Origin: Bacteroidota bacterium
Lineage (GTDB): Bacteria; Bacteroidota; Bacteroidia; Chitinophagales; Chitinophagaceae
Assembly: GCA_018267545.1 (NCBI GenBank)
Contig: JAFDYG010000466.1
Coordinates: forward strand, 124,001 to 188,000
DNA length: 64,000 bases
Direction: 5' to 3'
The notes below the pieces were generated by a model. The model was not told the DNA's origin and did not search any database. It was given only the letters and a program-made list of their open reading frames with translations. The position numbers were made by a program, and so were the translations under genes. Shown piece by piece: positions 26,281 to 33,520 of the stretch (positions are counted from its first letter, which is position 1; every line of letters starts with the position of its first letter).

Positions 26281-26344
26281 AATGGGTAAATTTCACCCAT
26301 TTAATGGGTAAATTTCACCCACTGAATGGGTAAATTTCAATCCC
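26281..26344. repeat. Three phased 22-bp operator-like repeats
   Basis: Copies at 26281-26302 and 26303-26324 and a partial copy at 26325-26344 share AATGGGTAAATTTCA. The core TGGGT-N7-ACCCA is a quasi-palindrome in the first two copies. The 22-base period places all copies on one face of the helix. They lie upstream of the ATPase promoter, so they are probably binding sites for a regulator of that gene, perhaps the ATPase itself. Confidence 0.75.
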
Positions 26345-26385
26345 TATTTTCGTTTATTTCGTTCCTCTAACTTTACAGGTTATAG

Positions 26386-26721
26386 AATAGCCACGAAACG
26401 ATACGGTTGCCAAGAAAGGCGATAAGCTTACTGAGTACCATCCTTTCCAATATGGCAGCTGGCAAATCGATGGCGCTCATCTTATCTGACACGGCCATCG
26501 GGATCCAGGAAGCCGCCAATTTTCTGGAAGTATCCAGACCGCATTTGGTCCGCTTGTTGGAAAAAGGGGAAATTCCATTTTCCAAGGTGGGGACTCACCG
26601 GAGGATCAAAGTGAGTGATTTGGTTGCCTATCAAAAGAAAATGAATTCCGCTCGGAGGAAGCAATTGAATTTCCTGGCCCGGCAAGCGCAGGAACTCGAC
26701 TTAGGTTATTCTAATGAGTAG
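26386..26721 (+). pseudogene. N-terminally truncated excisionase-type HTH protein (orphan antitoxin-like)
   Basis: The frame is open from 26386 and shows ETIRLPRKAISLLSTILSN, a typical middle segment of HTH antitoxins of this family. It continues into an excisionase-like helix-turn-helix, GIQEAANFLEVSRPHLVRLL, and the wing EIPFSKVGTHRRIK. Family members normally carry another 20-40 N-terminal residues, cut here by the stop at 26383. Usable starts are TTG 26407 or ATG 26452. Intact members usually precede a PIN-domain ribonuclease toxin, but none follows; the next gene is on the other strand. It is best read as the remnant of a toxin-antitoxin module, although a shortened DNA-binding protein could still be made. 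Confidence 0.6.
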
Positions 26722-26743
26722 CCCCAAATTTCACCTTGCTTTT

Positions 26744-27097
26744 TCAGTGGTTAATAAAGCCCATTAAGTCCATATAAGCCTTTTTCTCGCCGGCGGCTAT
26801 CTCCTGATATTCAATCCTCAAAAAATACCTATTGGCTGGGATAGTTCTGCCAATGTCAACTTTGTTCATATATTCCGCGGCCCATTCCTTGTTCGCCGCA
26901 ATCGCGTTATTGAACTTTATCATTATAGCAAGAATGCTATCAGGAGGGCGTAATTCGTTTATTTCGAAGATGACCGTTGAAGGCCGGAATACCGAATCCA
27001 CAAAGCCGAACGCCGCGCTCCCCGCGCTCGTATCCTGCTGTGAAAACGCCAGCTTTCCGATCAGTAAAAGTGATACAAGGGCTGATAACCTCGTCAT
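26744..27097 (-). CDS. Small secreted protein, unknown function
   Basis: This 117-residue protein has a clear signal peptide (MTRLSALVSLLLIGKLAFSQ). The mature part of about 97 residues mixes acidic and hydrophobic stretches and has no cysteines. No domain is recognised. It is isolated between the HTH remnant and a phosphatase remnant. Its codon use looks like a real gene, but function cannot be inferred. Confidence 0.6.
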   Translation of the reverse strand: MTRLSALVSLLLIGKLAFSQQDTSAGSAAFGFVDSVFRPSTVIFEINELRPPDSILAIMIKFNNAIAANKEWAAEYMNKVDIGRTIPANRYFLRIEYQEIAAGEKKAYMDLMGFINH

Positions 27098-27170
27098 TTT
27101 TAAATAATATGATTAAATAAATTGTTCTCTACAGACCTGGCCACAGACCATTCATAGCGCCTTTTCGTCC

Positions 27171-27359
27171 GTGAATGCGGCCAACACCTTTTTCGTCCCG
27201 AGTTCACTCTGCCCTGGACCGGGCATGAAGAAGGATGTGACGATTCCTGTTATGGGGCTTGAGGATATTGCTCCGCTGGTGGCGCGGCTGCTGGGGATCG
27301 AGATGCCATCCGCGGCGGGGAGCTTATATCCGGGGGTATTGGATGAAGTGAAGCATTAG
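27171..27359 (+). pseudogene. C-terminal remnant of an alkaline-phosphatase-superfamily enzyme
   Basis: About 60 codons resemble the C-terminal end of type I phosphodiesterase/nucleotide pyrophosphatase-like proteins. GPGMKKDVTIPVMGLEDIAPLVARLLGI matches the usual order of a GPG-x-KK turn, a conserved segment before the last metal-fold helix, then LLGI-x-MP. All upstream catalytic regions are missing. A terminator follows 22 bases after the stop, as expected for the end of a former plus-strand gene. The frame is open slightly upstream but has no homology there. Similarity was judged by eye only. Confidence 0.5.
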
Positions 27360-27380
27360 GTTTAGGTATTCTGATATATG

Positions 27381-27409
27381 GCCACGATCATTCGATCGTG
27401 GCTTTTTTT
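27381..27409 (+). terminator. Rho-independent terminator with the same stem as at 12537
   Basis: Stem GCCACGATC (27381-27389) / GATCGTGGC (27394-27402), loop ATTC, then seven T residues. The stem is identical to the terminator after SusD pair 1, with a different loop. Confidence 0.85.
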
Positions 27410-27552
27410 GTTATGATTAGTGCTGGGAGTGAGATTGCTAGTAGATAGTACCACTCGGGGCTTTTGGTAAAACCGTTTTCGATAATGATGATGTTGGTGA
27501 TGATAAGCATCAAGAAAACCAATCCTTTTACGGATGTGTCCTTCCGGGCCAT
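27388..27552 (-). CDS. Small two-helix membrane protein
   Basis: From ATG 27552 the frame encodes 54 residues. MARKDTSVKGL leads into a hydrophobic helix of Leu/Ile/Val residues, then a loop with TKSPEWYY, a second helix and a basic end. The topology and the Trp-Tyr interface resemble small membrane proteins of Bacteroidota, but no family name can be given. Its last codons and stop lie inside the opposite-strand terminator stem. The longer open frame to 27702 has no signal and looks non-coding. Confidence 0.45.
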   Translation of the reverse strand: MARKDTSVKGLVFLMLIITNIIIIENGFTKSPEWYYLLAISLPALIITKKATIE

Positions 27553-27566
27553 ATAGCAAGATTGAA

Positions 27567-27710
27567 ATGAGGAAATGGGTTGACTTAGGCGGGGAGGGAA
27601 GTCCGAAAGTCTTTGAAGTTGGAGATGCAGTAGAGGGCCTTGCAAAAAGGAAGGAATTCGGTGAAGGAGTCGATATAATAATTGCAAGCGATCACGGGAC
27701 AAACTTATAA
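27567..27710 (+). CDS. Possible 47-residue ORF, unknown
   Basis: ATG 27567 opens a short frame with protein-like composition: DLGGEGSPKVFEVGDAVEG in the middle and EGVDIIIASDHGTNL at the end. It lies just before the zeta toxin gene on the same strand. It could be the tail of a degraded gene; the composition faintly recalls ends of methyltransferase-like toxin domains. Nothing upstream is homologous, and confidence is low. Confidence 0.25.
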   Translation: MRKWVDLGGEGSPKVFEVGDAVEGLAKRKEFGEGVDIIIASDHGTNL

Positions 27711-27757
27711 AATAAGGTAGTAGATTTACTCATATTTTTTGTTAAAACTTCAGAAGG

Positions 27758-28345
27758 GTGCCTAATCTTTATATAATAGCAGGATGTAATGGAGCCGGGA
27801 AAACTACTGCCAGCTTTACGATTCTACCTGAAATGCTGAATTGTAAGGAATTTGTCAACGCGGATAGCATAGCGGCAGGACTTTCTCCTTTTAATCCTGA
27901 AAGTGTGGCGATAGAAGCCGGTAGGCTAATGCTTTTGAGAATTCGGGAATTGATGAAGGCCGAGCTGGATTTTGCGTTTGAAACAACTCTGGCTACGCGG
28001 AGCTATGTTTCTTTGGTTCATGATGCTCAAGGAATGGGATATAAAGTCACATTACTCTATATATGGCTCGATTCACCAGACACGGCTAAACGAAGAGTTG
28101 CAGATCGTGTCTTTAAAGGAGGACATAGTATCCCGGATGACGTTGTTGAACGACGTTATTATCGGGGTATTTTCAATCTGGTTAACTTGTACATTCCTAT
28201 TTGCGACCGTTGGATGTTAATTGATAATGAAACGATTACACCCCGACCGGTGGCGGAAGGCGGACTGAAAATGGAGAATGTTGTCGTTAATGAGTATATT
28301 TGGAATGTAATTAATAATCAAGCCAAACGAGATGGAGGCCAATAA
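27758..28345 (+). CDS. Zeta-toxin family P-loop kinase
   Basis: This 195-residue protein begins with GTG 27758 (GAAGG ribosome site just upstream; an in-frame stop at 27743 excludes a longer form). It shows Walker A AGCNGAGKTT (residues 8-17), FVNADSIAAGLSPFNPE (likely substrate-site Asp), FAFETTLATRSY and an arginine-rich lid segment AKRRVADRVFKGGHSIPDDVVERRY. Zeta toxins phosphorylate UDP-N-acetylglucosamine and block wall synthesis; short stand-alone family members may have other substrates. A small gene overlaps its end by 14 bases and is the likely antitoxin, giving a toxin-first order. Confidence 0.85.
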   Translation: MPNLYIIAGCNGAGKTTASFTILPEMLNCKEFVNADSIAAGLSPFNPESVAIEAGRLMLLRIRELMKAELDFAFETTLATRSYVSLVHDAQGMGYKVTLLYIWLDSPDTAKRRVADRVFKGGHSIPDDVVERRYYRGIFNLVNLYIPICDRWMLIDNETITPRPVAEGGLKMENVVVNEYIWNVINNQAKRDGGQ

Positions 28346-28511
28346 ATTGCAGCTTAGTGAATTATTTAATAAAATCCTGGAAGGGATGACTATTGCTTCT
28401 CGTAAGCTGGTAGAGGAAGCTGCATTGCAGGAACGTTCCCTGGTCATTTCGGAAAACGGTGAGGTTAAAAATGTCCCCGCTAAAGACCTCTTATCGCAAG
28501 TCAGAAAATAG
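28332..28511 (+). CDS. Small protein overlapping the zeta toxin, likely antitoxin
   Basis: ATG 28332 lies inside the last codons of the toxin gene and the frame runs to TAG 28509-28511, 59 residues. The product is helical and charged (MEANKLQLSELFNKI, then TIASRKLVEEAALQ) and ends in a small beta-like segment with SLVISENGEVKNVPAKDLL. Small proteins of this pattern follow zeta-like ATPases in many bacteria. The overlap implies translational coupling, as in toxin-antitoxin pairs. It shares 11 bases with the end of the convergent acetyltransferase gene. The antitoxin role is inferred. Confidence 0.7.
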   Translation: MEANKLQLSELFNKILEGMTIASRKLVEEAALQERSLVISENGEVKNVPAKDLLSQVRK

Positions 28512-28962
28512 CTGACTTTACCATTCCCACCTTTGTATATAGTGCTATCGCAGCCGCGTTGGTTGCCTCGACTTTTAGGTCGACGGATTTTGCTCCGCGC
28601 TTTTGGAAGGTGGAAAATGTGTGGAGGAGAAGGGCTTGGCCTATGCCTTGTTTGCGGCGGCGCGGGTGGACGGCGAGGTCTTTGATGAAGGCGCTGGTCC
28701 AGCACTGGGCGACGCCGACGAGGCCTTGCGGGTCCCAGGCGAGGAAGCAAAGGGTTGCGTCGAACTCGAAGTCGGTCGTTAAGGATGACCACCATTCGGT
28801 GCAAGGGGCGACGGAGCCTCCGCCATTTTGGTAGCTGAGGGCGATGAGGTCGTGGACTTGGTGGGAGGTGTCGGGGGTTAGGGTAGTAAGGTGGATGTCC
28901 TGCGGCCAGGAGGGCGCCGGTAGGGGAGTGTCGAGTGTTTTGCGCATTAGCAGGACGTTCAT
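28501..28962 (-). CDS. GNAT-family N-acetyltransferase
   Basis: This 153-residue protein has the GNAT core. A beta-strand region (CFLAWDPQGLVGVAQCW) leads into KDLAVHPRRRKQGIGQALL, the acetyl-CoA pyrophosphate loop (Q/R-x-x-G-x-G/A at about residues 103-110), followed by NAAAIALYTKVGM near the end. It transfers an acetyl group from acetyl-CoA to an unknown amine. ATG 28962 overlaps the stop of the response-regulator gene as ATGA, so it is translated with the two-component system and may be part of its output. Confidence 0.87.
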   Translation of the reverse strand: MNVLLMRKTLDTPLPAPSWPQDIHLTTLTPDTSHQVHDLIALSYQNGGGSVAPCTEWWSSLTTDFEFDATLCFLAWDPQGLVGVAQCWTSAFIKDLAVHPRRRKQGIGQALLLHTFSTFQKRGAKSVDLKVEATNAAAIALYTKVGMVKSAIF

Positions 28963-29663
28963 GCTTCTTCGGTCTTTACCCTAAAGATAAAGCCTACGCC
29001 GTATACATTGTCGATGCTGACGCAGTCGGAGCCGCCAAGGTGTTTTCGGAGACGGGAGATGAAGACGTCGAGGCTTCGGCCGAGGAAGTAGTCGTTTTCT
29101 CCCCAGAGCTGCGCCAGGATTTCCTCCCGTTTTAGGATTTTGTTTTCGTGTTCGAAGAGGTAGACAAGGAGCTCGGCTTCGCGGGGAGTGAGGACGATGT
29201 CGCGGCGGTCGCGGATGGAGAGGCGGAGGGAGTCTTTGTTGAATTGAAGGTCGCCGCGGGTGATCATGGGGCGCTGGGGCTGCTCGCCGGCGGAGCAGCG
29301 GCGGATGATGTTTTTTATTCGGAGGACCAGCTCGTCGACGTCGAAGGGTTTGGAGATGTAGTCGTCGGCGCCGATCTTCAGGCCGCGGAGGCGGTCGCCT
29401 TTTTCGTTGCGGGCGGTCAGGAAGAGGAAGGGGAGGTGCATGCCGGAGCCGACGATGCGGGAGGCTAGCTCGAAGCCGTCCATTTCGGGCATGGAGACGT
29501 CGATCAGGGCGAGCTGAAAGCCGGCTGGATATTTTTTTAGCTGGTCGAGGGCGCCTCGTCCGTTGTAGGCCCACGCCACTTCAAAGCCCACGATTTCCAG
29601 GTACTGCTTGACCACGTTGCCGAGGTCAATCTCGTCTTCGACCAATAGTATTTTTGAGCTCAT
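28959..29663 (-). CDS. OmpR/PhoB-type response regulator
   Basis: This 234-residue protein has a receiver domain (residues 1-120; acidic pocket E9/D10, phospho-acceptor Asp55 in LALIDVSMPEMDGF, Lys in ISKPFD) and a winged-helix DNA-binding domain (about 135-230, LTPREAELLVYLFEHENKI and RSLDVFISRLRKHLG). It is transcribed after the histidine kinase gene, from which a very GC-rich 78-base gap separates it, and is coupled to the acetyltransferase gene. Target genes are unknown. Confidence 0.93.
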   Translation of the reverse strand: MSSKILLVEDEIDLGNVVKQYLEIVGFEVAWAYNGRGALDQLKKYPAGFQLALIDVSMPEMDGFELASRIVGSGMHLPFLFLTARNEKGDRLRGLKIGADDYISKPFDVDELVLRIKNIIRRCSAGEQPQRPMITRGDLQFNKDSLRLSIRDRRDIVLTPREAELLVYLFEHENKILKREEILAQLWGENDYFLGRSLDVFISRLRKHLGGSDCVSIDNVYGVGFIFRVKTEEA

Positions 29664-29690
29664 AGGCAGGTTTTTTATGTTTGATAGGGT

Positions 29691-29741
29691 GGGGGCCGCT
29701 CGGGCGGCGGGGCATTCGCGGCGGGCGTGCGCCGCGGCGCG
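29691..29741. repeat. GC-rich hairpin spacer between kinase and regulator genes
   Basis: This spacer is almost entirely G and C. It contains the hairpin GCCGC-TCGG-GCGGC (29695-29708) and the palindrome GCGCCGCGGCGC (29729-29740). It could stabilise or process the mRNA between the two cistrons, or represent a REP-like element. Confidence 0.5.
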
Positions 29742-31127
29742 TTAAAACGGCATGCTGACCGTAAACACGCTTCCTTCGCCTTCTACACTTCGAATATCGA
29801 TCTTCCACCGGTGCGAGTCTACGGCCTGCTTGACATAATACAACCCCAGCCCTAGTCCCTTGATGCCGTTTCGGGAACCGTTCATGTCGCGGTAGAACTT
29901 TTCGAAGATGTGCTTCTGCACTTCTTTCGTCATGCCGATCCCGTTGTCTTCTATCGCGATGTGCAGGGCCTTCCGGTCGCTAAAGGAGGTCACGACGATC
30001 TCTTTGTGCTCCCGCTGGTTGTATTTGACCGCATTATCAAAAATATTTAAAATTATGGTCGTAAACCAGAACGGATCGAGCAAAACATCATCCTTCAGTG
30101 CCTTTTTATCCAGCTTCAGTGTCACGTCGGAGTCAGTGGCCTTTAAACGGTAGTCTAGCAGCAGCTCGTCGAGGAGGTGATGTACCGAATACACTTCTTT
30201 ATTCAACGAGAGCTTGTTCATCGTGGTGATTCGAAGGGTATGGCTGATCAGGGTTTTGAGCCGGTCGGCTTGTCGCTGGACGACTTCTGTCAGCGGCAGC
30301 AGATTTTCGCGACTGGCCAGGATTTTCTCGTTTTGCATCGTACGGTTGGCTACGATTATGGCCGACAAAGGCGTATGAAACTCGTGGGTGATGCTGTTGA
30401 TAAAGTCGGATTTCATCTCGGACAGCTTCTTTTGCCGCAGCCAGTTTCGGAAGGTGATGAAATAGAGCAGGACTACTCCTGCAACCGATAGCACAGACAG
30501 TAAAAAAGTAGGCATCATCAACTTTAGGATCGTGCTTCTCCGGTCATAGGTGTCGACGTGGAGGCTGAAGGAGATGCGATAGCTATAGTCGGTGGGACTG
30601 CTTACGATGATGTTTTGCGCCAGGTTGTTGGGATGCAGGCTCTCCAGCGTGCCGCCTATCCTGGCCCCTTCGGTGGTACGATAGAGGGGGATATACCGGT
30701 CGTGCTCGAAGGCGACCTCGACGAATTCGATGGTCGTGGCGTAGCGGATCTTGGTGTCCAGCCGGTTCCGTTTTATGATGGCGGCGAGAAGGCTGTCCAT
30801 GTTGTTGGCGGCTCTCAGGTCGAGGAAGGCGCTGTCACAGACCCGCTGGCCGAGCTGGTTGAAGGCGGTGCGGTTCCGTTTGTAGGCTGTTTCGAGCGGG
30901 ACCATGTTTTCGGTGATATATTTATCGAGGATCCGCGCGCCGCCCGGCATCACTTTATCGTTTTTGATGGCGTCGAGATACTCGTTGGTGATGGTTCTTT
31001 TTTCGGCAAGGTAGTAGTGGTCGTTCTTTAGCTCATAGGTATTGTATAGGAGGAAGAATTGCACATAAGAGAGTACAAGCAGGCTGGCAATCGCGATGAC
31101 ATTGTGTACAGAAATGGTATATCTCAA
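29742..31127 (-). CDS. Membrane sensor histidine kinase
   Basis: This 461-residue kinase has an N-terminal helix (about residues 8-29), a periplasmic sensor region of about 170 residues with no named domain, and a second helix (about 203-226). A HisKA dimerisation domain carries His248 in ITHEFHTPLSA, and an HATPase domain follows (N box ILNIFDNAVKYN, G1 EDNGIGMT, then GLGLYYVKQAV). It would phosphorylate the downstream regulator. The start is TTG 31127; an in-frame stop at 31146-31148 limits extension and no ATG is available. It diverges from the BSP-like protease gene. Confidence 0.9.
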   Translation of the reverse strand: MRYTISVHNVIAIASLLVLSYVQFFLLYNTYELKNDHYYLAEKRTITNEYLDAIKNDKVMPGGARILDKYITENMVPLETAYKRNRTAFNQLGQRVCDSAFLDLRAANNMDSLLAAIIKRNRLDTKIRYATTIEFVEVAFEHDRYIPLYRTTEGARIGGTLESLHPNNLAQNIIVSSPTDYSYRISFSLHVDTYDRRSTILKLMMPTFLLSVLSVAGVVLLYFITFRNWLRQKKLSEMKSDFINSITHEFHTPLSAIIVANRTMQNEKILASRENLLPLTEVVQRQADRLKTLISHTLRITTMNKLSLNKEVYSVHHLLDELLLDYRLKATDSDVTLKLDKKALKDDVLLDPFWFTTIILNIFDNAVKYNQREHKEIVVTSFSDRKALHIAIEDNGIGMTKEVQKHIFEKFYRDMNGSRNGIKGLGLGLYYVKQAVDSHRWKIDIRSVEGEGSVFTVSMPF

Positions 31128-31170
31128 AAGCAGTCGGTTTAAATTCTATTAACAGTCTGTTTGAAGTTTG

Positions 31171-31205
31171 TTGACAAGGTCAAGGTCGCGCGTGCTATAA
31201 CTTTA
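31171..31205 (+). promoter_or_regulatory. Putative promoter of the BSP-type protease
   Basis: TTGACAAG (31171-31178) is followed after 19 bases by TAACTTTA (31198-31205), which ends four bases before ATG 31210. The upstream element TTGACAAG also occurs upstream of the SusC gene at 38281. Spacing to the -7 box is longer than the usual consensus. Confidence 0.4.
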
Positions 31206-31209
31206 GCGC

Positions 31210-31929
31210 ATGAAACTACTATTGATCGCTTTAGCTTTTAGCACGCAGACAAACACCCCAGCCGATTCCATTACCCGCGACGGCTACACTCTCATCGTCT
31301 ACAACAACGAACCCAGCTTCGACACTACGACCAAACGCAGGCTGATCGAGGCCTTTTTCGAGGTTTATCCAAAAGAGGCGAACCGCTTCAACCCCAAGAC
31401 CTCGAAAACGGTTACTTTCACCATCGACCCCTCCTACAATGGAGTTGCCGAGACCGGCGAAGACAAGGTCCGCTATAACCCCCGCTGGCTAAAGGATCAC
31501 CCCGAAGACATCGACGTCGTTACCCATGAGGTCATGCACATCGTCCAGGACTATCGCTATCCCGTTCCGGGCTGGCTGACCGAAGGCATCGCCGACTATG
31601 CCCGGTACGTTTATGGCGTCAACAATGCAAAAGGGAACTGGAAGCTCCCCGAGTACAAGGAGACGCAGCACTATACCGATGCCTACCGGGTGACGGCCCG
31701 TTTTCTTCTTTGGGTAGAAAAGAAGAAATGTCCGGGGATTGTTGACAGTTTGGACAAGGCCGCGCGAGAGGGAAAATATACATACCAATTATGGGCCAAA
31801 TTAACGGGCATGTCGGTCGAAAGCCTTTGGGAAGAATATAAAAAGGATCCGATTATATCGGATCCCTTGTCACGTGGGGTAAGCGGATTGTTACCAGATA
31901 CGTCCCGCCCTGCCAGAGCCGGAAAGTAA
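31210..31929 (+). CDS. Secreted basic secretory protein (BSP)-family metalloprotease
   Basis: This 239-residue protein has a short signal peptide and a BSP-type domain. The zinc motif is VTHEVMHIVQDY (HEVMH at residues 106-110), followed by VPGWLTEGIADYARYVYG, the usual second half of the family site. Plant and bacterial BSP proteins are thought to be secreted peptidases. Beyond about residue 215 (KKDPII) the frame continues about 23 residues through a perfect palindrome into sequence antisense to the convergent lipoprotein gene; family members usually end near that point. The tail may therefore be an acquired C-terminal extension. It diverges from the histidine kinase gene. Confidence 0.85.
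   Translation: MKLLLIALAFSTQTNTPADSITRDGYTLIVYNNEPSFDTTTKRRLIEAFFEVYPKEANRFNPKTSKTVTFTIDPSYNGVAETGEDKVRYNPRWLKDHPEDIDVVTHEVMHIVQDYRYPVPGWLTEGIADYARYVYGVNNAKGNWKLPEYKETQHYTDAYRVTARFLLWVEKKKCPGIVDSLDKAAREGKYTYQLWAKLTGMSVESLWEEYKKDPIISDPLSRGVSGLLPDTSRPARAGK
31841..31865 (-). terminator. Minus-strand terminator inside the BSP reading frame
   Basis: A perfect 9-bp stem GGATCCGAT / ATCGGATCC (31845-31853 and 31857-31865) has a three-base loop. On the minus strand it is followed by TTTTTATATT. It overlaps the stop codon of the DUF5007-like gene and is at the same time translated as part of the plus-strand protease (PIISDP). Confidence 0.8.
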
Positions 31930-32815
31930 AACGAGGATTTACGCTATACATTCGGTCCGGGGTAGGAGTAATCCCCGGATCGACTTTAGCAATATTGCTC
32001 GGTATGCGATAATAGATGGTATAACCCTGTGCGCCCTGGATCAGCGGGAACGGCGTCAGCTCGAAGTCACAGATCAGCGCCGTGTCCGTCACGATCAGCG
32101 GATGAAACCGGGCAAAAGTCTGGAAGCTGCTCCTATCTCCCCTCGGTATATACTCGTTCTTCGACGGCTTAAACGCCACTCCGTTCTGATCGACGATCTT
32201 CAAAATCACGCGCACCCCATTCGTCGACTGCCGCTGGATATCCATGTTCGGTGTGCCGATGTCTCCGCTCGTCGTGGTCCCGTCGGTAAACCAGGCGCAG
32301 GCCGCACCGTCGTTCTCATACGGAAGCCCGTCGAAGAGCGTAAACGTGGCGATATTCTTATAAATCTTGCTCCCCATCTCGTTCGTCGCCTTGATATCGT
32401 AGGTATAGGTGCCGAGGGGCACGCTGTCCGTTGTATTATAAAATGTAAAAGCACCGGTATGGCTGTTGAAGTCGAAGCAGGGGGAGTCGATCAGCTTGCG
32501 AACGGAATTGAGCAGGGCGATCGTGGTGTCGACGTTCGGGTCGAAGATGCCGGTGAAGACGTAACGCTGGTGGTTGGTGAATAGTGCGTCGGCGTGTTTC
32601 TGCGTCGCCGAGTCGCGGATGTCCAGTAATTCATATGTCACAGGTGCGCTGGAGCCGTCGGCATCGACCGGGTTGGTCTGGGTTACGATACCGCGGGCGA
32701 TTTGAATCGGATTGTCGGCGTATCGCACCTGGCTGCTCAGGTATCCATTTGTCACTTTTTGGCAAGCAGCGATTGTGACCGATGCCAAAAGAAAATATTT
32801 ATATAAGCTCTTCAT
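31853..32815 (-). CDS. DUF5007-like lipoprotein of a SusCD locus
   Basis: This 320-residue lipoprotein has lipobox Cys18 (FLLASVTIAACQK) and an all-beta composition. An early segment, VTYELLDIRDSATQ, is followed by FYNTTDSVPLGTYTYDIKATN, resembling immunoglobulin-like or SusE-like outer-surface proteins. Bacteroidota SusCD clusters with a fasciclin protein often carry a DUF5007-type protein in this position, which is why I use that label; similarity is by eye. It is the last gene of the cluster and its stop codon lies within the terminator stem. It probably sits on the cell surface and helps bind the ligand of the SusCD pair. Confidence 0.65.
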   Translation of the reverse strand: MKSLYKYFLLASVTIAACQKVTNGYLSSQVRYADNPIQIARGIVTQTNPVDADGSSAPVTYELLDIRDSATQKHADALFTNHQRYVFTGIFDPNVDTTIALLNSVRKLIDSPCFDFNSHTGAFTFYNTTDSVPLGTYTYDIKATNEMGSKIYKNIATFTLFDGLPYENDGAACAWFTDGTTTSGDIGTPNMDIQRQSTNGVRVILKIVDQNGVAFKPSKNEYIPRGDRSSFQTFARFHPLIVTDTALICDFELTPFPLIQGAQGYTIYYRIPSNIAKVDPGITPTPDRMYSVNPRFTFRLWQGGTYLVTIRLPHVTRDPI

Positions 32816-32827
32816 GGTTTGTCCGTT

Positions 32828-33508
32828 TTAAAAGTTGTCGCGATAATAGTTGAACGTATGAGAATTGGCCAGCACGTGCAGCACGCCCGTGGTGGTCAGG
32901 ATACCCGTGGTCTGACAAAGGGTTTGCAGCTTTTGCGAGGGGTCGACCGAACCCAGCTGGGTCGAGTCTGTAGGCACGGGAAAACCCGGCTGGGCAATGA
33001 TCTTGGTCAGATAGATGTACTTGGGGTCGGTGGTGAACACGTTCTGGTTCGTATAGTCGGTCGTAGGTATCAGCTGAATCAGCCTGGGATCGCCCTCCTT
33101 TGAGTTTCGCCATTCGCCGATCTGGCTGATGTTATCGCGGGTGAGCCGGTCGGCGAACATATAGGTCCGTAGCGTGTCTTTCAGCGACGGCAGGTCCAGC
33201 GAATCGAAAGTATAGACCAGGTTCTCGTCGTTGCGGATGATCCGCAGATAGTCTTGTTTCGCCAGGACATAATTACGGATGGAGTAATTGGAGATGGCAA
33301 AGAAGGTGCCCGCCTTGTTTACCTCGTCCTTTAGTCCCATTTTGTCGATCATGATGACGAGGGTGTCGAAGAGGTGATTCGTCTTCAAATAGTCGTAGGT
33401 CGTGACGTTGACCTGGGCCACGAAGGTGCTGCCGCCAATCGTATAGTCTTTCTTGCAAGAGAGGATCGAAACCAGGAAGAGGGCCGCGATCGGTATAAAT
33501 AATTTCAT
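32828..33508 (-). CDS. Fasciclin (FAS1)-like domain lipoprotein
   Basis: This 226-residue lipoprotein has lipobox Cys18 (LFLVSILSCKKDY). The FAS1-like signature includes an early helix TYDYLKTNHLFDTLVIMIDK, the turn GTFFAISNYSI, and the late TTTGVLHVLANSHTF, equivalent to the second conserved FAS1 motif. FAS1 domains mediate adhesion or ligand binding. It lies 12 bases after the SusD stop and 12 bases before the next lipoprotein gene, so it is co-transcribed. Confidence 0.8.
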   Translation of the reverse strand: MKLFIPIAALFLVSILSCKKDYTIGGSTFVAQVNVTTYDYLKTNHLFDTLVIMIDKMGLKDEVNKAGTFFAISNYSIRNYVLAKQDYLRIIRNDENLVYTFDSLDLPSLKDTLRTYMFADRLTRDNISQIGEWRNSKEGDPRLIQLIPTTDYTNQNVFTTDPKYIYLTKIIAQPGFPVPTDSTQLGSVDPSQKLQTLCQTTGILTTTGVLHVLANSHTFNYYRDNF

Positions 33509-33520
33509 AATAAACAGATT

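Noticed and set aside
26281-26344. Short CRISPR-like array
   Set aside because: Three repeats in direct contact, with no spacers and no cas genes; better explained as operator sites.
24600-28511. Integrative element with attachment sites
   Set aside because: No integrase, transposase or matching flanking repeats were found, so only an island with gene remnants is claimed.
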